64,000 bases of DNA from JAJUFS01 sp036381175. GTDB lineage: Bacteria; Pseudomonadota; Gammaproteobacteria; Natronospirales; JAJUFS01. The position numbers and the translations under genes are program-made. The stretch spans positions 42,714 through 106,713 of the forward strand of contig DASVDI010000034.1 in assembly GCA_036381175.1 (NCBI GenBank), read 5' to 3'. A model generated the notes under the pieces. That model ran no database searches, was not told where the DNA came from, and worked only from the letters and a program-made list of their open reading frames with translations. Positions within the stretch are counted from its first letter, which is position 1. Each line of letters starts with the position of its first letter. Shown piece by piece: positions 58,395-64,000 of this stretch.

Positions 58395-59893
58395 CAGGCG
58401 TTCGCGAGCCGGTTCTCGCGCAGCACGTGCGCCATCGCCGCGATGTCGCGGTCAAGACGCCGGTCGCCCTGGTGCGGCGGGATGTGCTTGCGGATGATCG
58501 CATGCGCGGCTTCGAGTTTCGGCGTGGTTTTCAGCGGACGCATCTGATCGATGGCAATGGCCGCAGCAAGCATTTCAACGGCGAGAATGTTCGTGACGTT
58601 CTCGCAGATTCTCAAGAGTTTCAATCCCGCCCATGGGGCCATGGAAACATGATCTTCCTGGCCGGCGGAGGTCGGTACGGAATCGACGGATGCGGGATGC
58701 GCGAGTGTCTTGTTCTCGGATACGAGTGCGGCGGCGGTGACATGCGCCATCATGTAGCCGGATTCTAGACCCGGCGTCGCGGTCAGGAACATCTCCAGGT
58801 GCGGATTCACTTTTCGCAACAACAAATCCGTGCGGCGTTCCGACATGCTGCCGAGCTCCGCAACCGCAATGGCCATGAAGTCGGAAAGGAACGCGAGTGG
58901 TTCGGCGTGAAAGTTACCGCCGGAAATCACGGCGTCATCGAATACCAGCGGATTGTCGGAAACGCTGTTGAGTTCGAGTTCGAGCAGCTTGCGTGCGTGT
59001 GCGAGCGTGTCGCGCACGCCGCCGAATACCTGCGGCATGCAGCGCAGCGCGTAGGGATCCTGCACGCGATCGCAACCCGCGTGCGAATCGTTGATTTCGC
59101 TTTGCGTGAGAATCTCGCGGAACTGTTTCGCGACTTCGATCTGACCCGGCATGCGGCGAATTTCATGTACGCGCGCATCGAACGGACTGAAGCTTCCGGC
59201 AAGACCTTCAACCGTCATGCTGCCCGCGAGAATCGCATCGCGCAGCAAGGCTTCGCCGCGGAACAACCCTTCGATGGCGAGCGCTGACGACAATTGTGTG
59301 CCGTTCAGAAGCGCAAGACCTTCCTTCGCCGCGAGTTCGACGGGCTCGCACCCGGCGGCACGCAATACGTCCGCGCCTTCAAGACGCGCGCCGTTATGCA
59401 TCGCTTCACCTTCGCCGATGAGCGCGAGCGCGAGATGCGCAAGCGGCGCGAGATCGCCGGACGCGCCAACCGAACCGCGCTCGGGAATCAGCGGAATGAC
59501 ATCGCTGTTCAGCAATGCGAGCAAGGTGCCCACAACTTCCGGGCGAATGCCGGAATGCCCGACCGCGAGACTGTTGGCTTTCAGCAGCATCATTCGCCGC
59601 GTGAGTTCGCGCGACAACGGCTCGCCGACACCGCAGCAATGCGAGCGCACAAGGTTGTACTGCAGTTCAATAACTTTGTCGGCGGAAATGCGCTGTTTCG
59701 CGAACGCGCCGAAACCGGTGTTGATGCCGTAGCTCGTGCGGCCGTCGTCGATGACTTTCTGAACAAGCTGCTGGTTCGCACGCATGCGTTCACGTGCCGC
59801 GTCCTCCAGCACGACATCGGCCGGCGCGTGTTCCCAGGCGGCGAGCGCATCCAGGGTGAGAGAATTTCCGTCGATCAAAAGCGTGTCTTTCAT
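58394..59893 (-). CDS. hutH: Histidine ammonia-lyase
   Basis: 499 residues from the ATG at 59893; a longer reading to 59977 would enter hutI. It deaminates histidine to urocanate using the MIO group formed from A144-S145-G146 (GSVGASGDLAPLAH). Also seen are GINTGFGAFA, QDPYALRCMPQVFGG and SVPTSAGQEDHVSM. It overlaps hutI (ATGA) upstream and the LytTR gene downstream, giving an operon hutI-hutH-lytTR. Confidence 0.97.
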   Translation of the reverse strand: MKDTLLIDGNSLTLDALAAWEHAPADVVLEDAARERMRANQQLVQKVIDDGRTSYGINTGFGAFAKQRISADKVIELQYNLVRSHCCGVGEPLSRELTRRMMLLKANSLAVGHSGIRPEVVGTLLALLNSDVIPLIPERGSVGASGDLAPLAHLALALIGEGEAMHNGARLEGADVLRAAGCEPVELAAKEGLALLNGTQLSSALAIEGLFRGEALLRDAILAGSMTVEGLAGSFSPFDARVHEIRRMPGQIEVAKQFREILTQSEINDSHAGCDRVQDPYALRCMPQVFGGVRDTLAHARKLLELELNSVSDNPLVFDDAVISGGNFHAEPLAFLSDFMAIAVAELGSMSERRTDLLLRKVNPHLEMFLTATPGLESGYMMAHVTAAALVSENKTLAHPASVDSVPTSAGQEDHVSMAPWAGLKLLRICENVTNILAVEMLAAAIAIDQMRPLKTTPKLEAAHAIIRKHIPPHQGDRRLDRDIAAMAHVLRENRLANA

Positions 59894-61068
59894 TGTTCCA
59901 TTCCGTGAATGAAAACGGTGTCGGGACGAACGCCGCCAAGTTGGTAAACCAGGAATTCCGGCGCGGGAATGTCCCACAGCGTGAAATCCGCGCGCTTGTC
60001 AATGGCCAGTACGCCGCGGTCTGCAAGACCGAGTGCGCGCGCGCCGTTTGCGGTCGCGCCGTGCAAGGCTTCTTCCGCCGTCAGGCCGAAGAAAATGCAG
60101 CTCATGTGCATGGCCGCGAGAATGCTGGCAACCGGCGATGAACCGGGATTGAGATCGGTCGCAACGGCAATGGGCACACCATGCTTGCGCAGCAATTCTA
60201 CCGGTGGCTTTTTTGTTTCGCGGATGAAATAGAACGCGCCGGGCAACAACACGCCGACGGTTCCGTTCGCGGCCATTGCACGGATGTCATCTTCATTCGA
60301 ATGTTCGAGATGATCGCAGGACAGTGCGCCGTATTCGGCGGCGATTTTCGTCGCGCCCATATTGGAGAGTTGATCCGTGTGCGCTTTCAGTTTCAGGCCG
60401 AGGTCGCGCGCGCGGTCGAACAGGCGGCGCATGTCATTAACGTCGAAAGCGATCTTCTCGACAAAAATATCCACGGCGTCGGCGAGACGTTCCCCGGCGA
60501 CGACGGGCAGCATCTCGTTGATCACCTCATCGAGGTACTCATCTTTATTGCGGTCTTTCGGAACCGTGTGCGCGCCGAGAAAGGTGCCGACGAGATCGAC
60601 GTTGGTTTTCTCGCGCAGGGCCGCGACGGCGCGCAACATGCGCAGTTCAAGTTCGGTGGAAAGCCCATAACCGCTCTTGATTTCCAGCGTGGTGACGCCT
60701 TCAGCCGCGAGTGCGTTCAGGCGGGGCTGCGACTGGCGCACGAGTTCATCCACGCTGGCTTCACGGATGGCCGCGACGGTGGATACAATGCCGCCGCCGG
60801 CGCGCGCGATTTCCTCGTAGCTCGCACCGCTGAGTTTCAGCGCGTGTTCGGCCATGCGCTCGCCCGCGAAAACGGTGTGTGTGTGGCAATCGACGAACCC
60901 GGGCATCAGCACGCGGCCTTCTGCATCGACGCGCCGGGCGGCAGGTTCGCCGGCGGGCGGATCGATGGCGGCGATGCGTCCGTCCTGGATGCCGAGACTG
61001 TGCGCGTCCTGCGTGATGCCATCGCGAAAGCTGTGCACGCGCGCGTTGTGAATGACGAGATCGAACAC
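59890..61068 (-). CDS. hutI: Imidazolonepropionase
   Basis: 392 residues from a GTG at 61068, preceded by AAGGAG 5 bp upstream. Amidohydrolase that opens 4-imidazolone-5-propionate to formiminoglutamate. Metal-site motifs are PGFVDCHTHTVFAG, TLEIKSGYGLS, KAHTDQLSNMG, CDHLEHSNEDDI and ATDLNPGS. The start is only 36 bp from divergent hutF, leaving little room for two promoters between them. Confidence 0.96.
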   Translation of the reverse strand: MFDLVIHNARVHSFRDGITQDAHSLGIQDGRIAAIDPPAGEPAARRVDAEGRVLMPGFVDCHTHTVFAGERMAEHALKLSGASYEEIARAGGGIVSTVAAIREASVDELVRQSQPRLNALAAEGVTTLEIKSGYGLSTELELRMLRAVAALREKTNVDLVGTFLGAHTVPKDRNKDEYLDEVINEMLPVVAGERLADAVDIFVEKIAFDVNDMRRLFDRARDLGLKLKAHTDQLSNMGATKIAAEYGALSCDHLEHSNEDDIRAMAANGTVGVLLPGAFYFIRETKKPPVELLRKHGVPIAVATDLNPGSSPVASILAAMHMSCIFFGLTAEEALHGATANGARALGLADRGVLAIDKRADFTLWDIPAPEFLVYQLGGVRPDTVFIHGMEQ

Positions 61069-61104
61069 GCCGACTCCTTTTAATCGTGCGCGAAAGAAGA
61101 CACC

Positions 61105-62472
61105 ATGACAGCGATGAACCGAATACTACGCTTTCGCCACCTGCTCGCGCCGGACGGCATGTTACACGACCAGCAGCTCGTTGTCGGCGCAGACGGCCGG
61201 ATCGAACGGCTCGAGCCGGCGTCGCCGGACAACCGCGACTGGGACGGCTGGCTGGCGCTGCCCGGCATGCCGAACGCGCACAGCCATGTTTTCCAGCGCG
61301 CGCTCGCGGGTTACGGCGAGGCGCGGAAATCTGACGAGGATTCGTTCTGGTCATGGCGCGAGGCGATGTACCGGCTGGCGGGGCAGATCGCACCTGACGA
61401 TCTGCATGTCATCGCGCGCCAGGGTTTCATCGACATGCTGCGCGCCGGTTTCACCAGCGTCGCGGAGTTTCATTACCTGCATCATCTGCCCGACGGCACG
61501 CGAACGCGCGCGATGGCGGACGCGGTGATTGCCGCTGCCGGGGAAACCGGCATTCGCCTGCGCCTGCTGCCGGTCGCGTATTTTCACGCGGGTTTTGGCG
61601 GCAAGGCGCCAACGGCGGGGCAGGTGCGATTCGCGCACCGGAACCTCGATGAGTATCTTGAATTGCTGCAAAGCCTCCTGCCACAGCAGCCAGGCATCGC
61701 GCCACATTCCTTGCGGGCTGTGCCTGTTGATTGGCTGAACGATCTCGTCAACGGCGCCGAGTCTCTGCTGGGCAACGATTTTCCGATACATATTCATATT
61801 GCAGAGCAGCGGCGCGAAATTGACGATTGCGTGCAAGCGCATTCGCGCACCCCGATTCGCCTGCTGGCGGATTCGGTGAATCTCAATCCGCGCTGGCAAC
61901 TCGTGCATGCAACGCACGCGGACGCGGAAGAAATCGATCGCGTTGCAGAAAGTGGTGCTGGCGTGGTGATCTGCCCGATCACCGAGGCGTATCTTGGCGA
62001 CGGATTGTTCGATGCCGTGCATTTTTGTGAGCAAGGCGGCGATCTTTCGATCGGTTCGGACAGCAACTGCCGCATCGATGTTTTCGAGGAACTGCGCCTG
62101 CTGGAATACGGGCAGCGACTGCGCGCCGAGCGCCGCGCGCGCCTTTCGGATGAAAAGGGTCTTGGCGAAAGCCTGTATGCGCGTTGCGCGAGCACGGGCG
62201 GAAATGCGCTGCGCATGTCTGTCGGCGCGATTGCGCCGGGTGCGTTCGCGGATTTGGTGGTTGTCGATGAAAGCGCCGATGCGCTGGCAGGTCATGACGC
62301 GAGTACGGCGCTGGACGCACTGGTCATCAATGGCAGCCGCGCGGATGTTGCGGATGTTTATGTCGGCGGCAAGCGCGTGATTGAAAATGGATCGCACGCA
62401 TCGGCCCACGTTGCCCGCGATTCTTTCCACTGTGTTACCAAAAGACTATTGAAGAGCAATGGACAGGGTTAA
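61105..62472 (+). CDS. hutF: Formimidoylglutamate deiminase
   Basis: 455 residues. Amidohydrolase that turns formiminoglutamate into formylglutamate, the mark of the five-step Hut pathway. Motifs are LPGMPNAHSHVFQRALAGYGE, SWREAMYRLAG, EFHYLHHLPDG, HIHIAEQRREI, LVHATHAD and SIGSDSNCRID. The normal protein probably ends near KRLL. The last residues KSNGQG and the stop are encoded by the left arm of a 114-bp inverted repeat, a small repeat-derived C-terminal change. Confidence 0.95.
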   Translation: MTAMNRILRFRHLLAPDGMLHDQQLVVGADGRIERLEPASPDNRDWDGWLALPGMPNAHSHVFQRALAGYGEARKSDEDSFWSWREAMYRLAGQIAPDDLHVIARQGFIDMLRAGFTSVAEFHYLHHLPDGTRTRAMADAVIAAAGETGIRLRLLPVAYFHAGFGGKAPTAGQVRFAHRNLDEYLELLQSLLPQQPGIAPHSLRAVPVDWLNDLVNGAESLLGNDFPIHIHIAEQRREIDDCVQAHSRTPIRLLADSVNLNPRWQLVHATHADAEEIDRVAESGAGVVICPITEAYLGDGLFDAVHFCEQGGDLSIGSDSNCRIDVFEELRLLEYGQRLRAERRARLSDEKGLGESLYARCASTGGNALRMSVGAIAPGAFADLVVVDESADALAGHDASTALDALVINGSRADVADVYVGGKRVIENGSHASAHVARDSFHCVTKRLLKSNGQG

Positions 62473-62564
62473 GAGGATTTTTCAGGATTCGCAGGATTAA
62501 TGAAATCTGTTTTCAAACCCTGTCAATCCATCTTCAATCCTGTAAATCCTGTCCATTGCTCTTC
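62451..62564. repeat. 114-bp element with perfect 17-bp inverted ends
   Basis: GAAGAGCAATGGACAGG (62451-62467) and CCTGTCCATTGCTCTTC (62548-62564) are perfect inverses. Between them lie AGGATT and AATCCTG motifs in opposite orientation (CAGGATT near 62483 and 62492; AATCCTGTAAATCCTG at 62536-62551). The left arm lies within hutF and the right arm ends 16 bp before the hutG start. Confidence 0.85.
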
Positions 62565-62580
62565 GTTAATGGAGCTTGAT

Positions 62581-63384
62581 ATGGAACCCTTCGTCGTTCG
62601 TCCCGCCACCGCCGATCGCGTCCCGCTTGTCGTGAGCATTCCGCATACTGGAACGTATATCCCGGAAGATGTCCGCGCGCGGCTCGCATCCGATCACATG
62701 CGCGCGCTGCCGATGACGGACTGGCATCTGCATCCGCTGTATGACTTCCTGCCGGAGCTTGGCGTCACCACGATCCATGCGACCTGGAGCCGTTTTGTTG
62801 CGGATCTCAATCGTCCACCCGATGGCGAAGCGTTGTACCCGGGACGTTTCGAGACGGGAATCGTGGCGCGCGAAACCTTCTGGGGCGATGTCATCTGGAA
62901 CGAGCCGCCGGCGGATGAAGAGATTGCGCAATGGAAAACCGACGTGCACGCGCCGTACCACGCGAAACTCCTGGACCTGCTCGATGAAACGCGACAGCGT
63001 TTCGGCCGCGCGGTGCTGATCGACGCGCACAGCGTCGCATCTCGCGCGAATCGCTTGCACGGCGAACTTGAAGACGACATTTATCTCGGTAACCGTGACG
63101 AGACGACGTGCGGACCGTGGTTGATCGACAGCGTGCAGGCGGCAATGGAGGAAGCCGGCCTGCGCGTGGTGCGCAATTTCCCGTACAAGGGCGGTTACAT
63201 CACGGCGCATTACGGGTCGCTTGAGAACGTCGAGTCATTGCAGATCGAGATGGCGCAGCGTGTGTACATGGACGAGAACGATCCAGGTGCGGCGGTGGGA
63301 TCGGAGCGGTTCCTGCACGCGAAGGAAATGCTGGCGCGCGTGTTCGAGAAAATCGTCGCGAGCGAACCGTTTCACTCAGGATAA
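62581..63384 (+). CDS. hutG: N-formylglutamate deformylase
   Basis: 267 residues from the ATG at 62581, GGAG 6 bp upstream. It hydrolyses N-formylglutamate to glutamate and formate, the last step of the HutF route. Motifs: VVSIPHTGTYIPED, TDWHLHPLYDFLPELG, SRFVADLNRPPDGEALYPG, LIDAHSVAS, and NFPYKGGYITAHYGS. It does not belong to the arginase-like HutG of the formamide-releasing pathway. It follows hutF with a repeat between. Confidence 0.95.
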   Translation: MEPFVVRPATADRVPLVVSIPHTGTYIPEDVRARLASDHMRALPMTDWHLHPLYDFLPELGVTTIHATWSRFVADLNRPPDGEALYPGRFETGIVARETFWGDVIWNEPPADEEIAQWKTDVHAPYHAKLLDLLDETRQRFGRAVLIDAHSVASRANRLHGELEDDIYLGNRDETTCGPWLIDSVQAAMEEAGLRVVRNFPYKGGYITAHYGSLENVESLQIEMAQRVYMDENDPGAAVGSERFLHAKEMLARVFEKIVASEPFHSG

Positions 63385-63462
63385 TTGCGGATTGCGTTTG
63401 CAGGGCAGCGGAATAGGATTGCCGCTGGCAATATTGCCGTGAAAATACCGAGGAGAGCAGGG

Positions 63463-63798
63463 ATGCTGGGAAAGTTGAAGGAAGGCGTGAGCGGCAAGGC
63501 AATGGCGAGCATCGAACCCTTGATTGCGGGGCAGCTTGAAAAACTTGCCGCGTTGCCGCCGGAAACGGTGCGTGACGATGACAGTTTCCGCGCGAAATTC
63601 GTTACACCGGCAATGCTGGCCATCACTGCAATATCCGGCGGAGCGACAGCACTGATTCCCCGTTTCAATGCGCGCATGGAAAAGACCTTTTTCCACCTTC
63701 GCGATGAACTGGTGATCGAGAAGGAAGGCAGGATCCAGCTTGTGGATGACCACCGCGAGAAACTTCCCGGCGTGTTGCGTGCCGGTTTCAAGGAATAG
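63463..63798 (+). CDS. Conserved-looking small protein of unknown function
   Basis: 111 residues from the ATG at 63463, with GAGGAGAGCAGGG upstream; a longer reading from 63385 has no ribosome-binding site. The strong Shine-Dalgarno and a following terminator support a real gene. It is mixed helical, with an alanine-rich central stretch (TPAMLAITAISGGATALIP, about 43-61) that could be a weak membrane or amphipathic segment, then a basic/acidic tail. I do not recognise a family. Confidence 0.6.
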   Translation: MLGKLKEGVSGKAMASIEPLIAGQLEKLAALPPETVRDDDSFRAKFVTPAMLAITAISGGATALIPRFNARMEKTFFHLRDELVIEKEGRIQLVDDHREKLPGVLRAGFKE

Positions 63799-63814
63799 CC
63801 GAAATCGCATTCGC

Positions 63815-63848
63815 AAAAAAAGCCCGCTCATGGAGCGGGCTTTTTTTT
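63815..63848. terminator. Bidirectional terminator between the small gene and the outer-membrane gene
   Basis: A7, GCCCGCTC (63822-63829), loop, GAGCGGGC (63833-63840), T8. It can stop both the plus-strand small gene and the minus-strand porin-like gene. Confidence 0.93.
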
Positions 63849-63868
63849 CAGACGTTGAGAACGTTGGA

Positions 63869-64000
63869 TCAGAACTGGAATGTCAGGCCGATGGCGGCAA
63901 CGGGGTAGGTGTCGAAGTCGCTGTTGATCTCGGCTTCCACTTCTTCCTCTTCCGCTTCAAGGTTGGCCGCGAAGTTCGGATCGAGCGTGGTGATCGGACC
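63869..64000 (-). CDS. Outer-membrane beta-barrel protein, C-terminus only
   Basis: Only the last 43 residues fall in the window. A very acidic loop (AEEEEVEAEINSDFD) is followed by a final strand YPVAAIGLTFQF ending in phenylalanine, the signature by which BAM recognises outer-membrane barrels. OmpW-like proteins and small porins end this way. The specific family cannot be told. Confidence 0.65.
   Translation of the reverse strand, partial: GPITTLDPNFAANLEAEEEEVEAEINSDFDTYPVAAIGLTFQF

Overview
Organism. The window reads as chromosomal core sequence of a GC-rich gammaproteobacterium. The order queA-tgt-yajC-secD-secF / suhB / trmJ / iscR-iscS...iscA / ndk-rlmN-pilW-rodZ-hisS-yfgM-bamB-der / xseA / guaB-guaA / tadA / mltF / purL matches the long conserved block of Pseudomonas and, in large part, E. 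coli. A DUF3450-ExbB-ExbB-ExbD-ExbD-TonB-TPR operon, a HutF/HutG histidine pathway, a serine O-succinyltransferase-like MetX protein and branched-chain acyl-CoA genes suggest a lineage near Xanthomonadales/Woeseiaceae/Steroidobacterales. That placement is inference.

Layout. 1-6.1 kb: branched-chain amino acid catabolism (isovaleryl-CoA dehydrogenase and leucine dehydrogenase on the minus strand, divergent from a fused isobutyryl-CoA mutase IcmF). 6.3-11.8 kb: a seven-gene TonB energy-transduction operon. 12-13.9 kb: xerD and a DsbC-type isomerase. 13.9-15.0 kb, minus strand: fdxA, a zinc-ribbon Nudix hydrolase and tRNA-Leu(CAA). 15.2-20.5 kb: queA, tgt, yajC, secD, secF. 20.6-22.3 kb: suhB and trmJ. 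22.3-25.8 kb: an isc operon with two cysteine desulfurases and a degenerate IscU, but no hscB, hscA or fdx. 26-34 kb: ndk to der, without ispG. 34-39.3 kb: inserted M16 peptidase, DUF924, serine/homoserine O-acyltransferase and cysteine dioxygenase. 39.4-41.7 kb, minus: M23 peptidase and xseA. 41.8-44.9 kb: guaBA. 45-53.4 kb: tadA, mltF, tRNA-Ser(CGA), csp, DUF1820, MBL hydrolase, purL. 53.4-63.4 kb: a dispersed histidine-utilisation cluster (hutU; hutI-hutH-LytTR regulator on the minus strand; hutF, hutG) with a DksA-like protein and a PQQ quinoprotein between its parts. The window ends in an unknown small protein and the C-terminus of an outer-membrane beta-barrel.

How it fits together. Leucine dehydrogenase, isovaleryl-CoA dehydrogenase and IcmF would take leucine/valine skeletons into acyl-CoA metabolism. 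The five Hut proteins give the five-step histidine route through formylglutamate. The cysE slot between trmJ and iscR is empty, and a MetX protein resembling serine O-succinyltransferases lies about 15 kb away beside cysteine dioxygenase, so cysteine synthesis may run through O-succinylserine.

The most unusual material is (i) the rearranged isc operon and (ii) a rich set of intergenic palindromic repeats. Several of these begin exactly at a stop codon, and one has supplied the last residues of HutF. No defence system, CRISPR array, prophage or insertion sequence with a transposase was seen.
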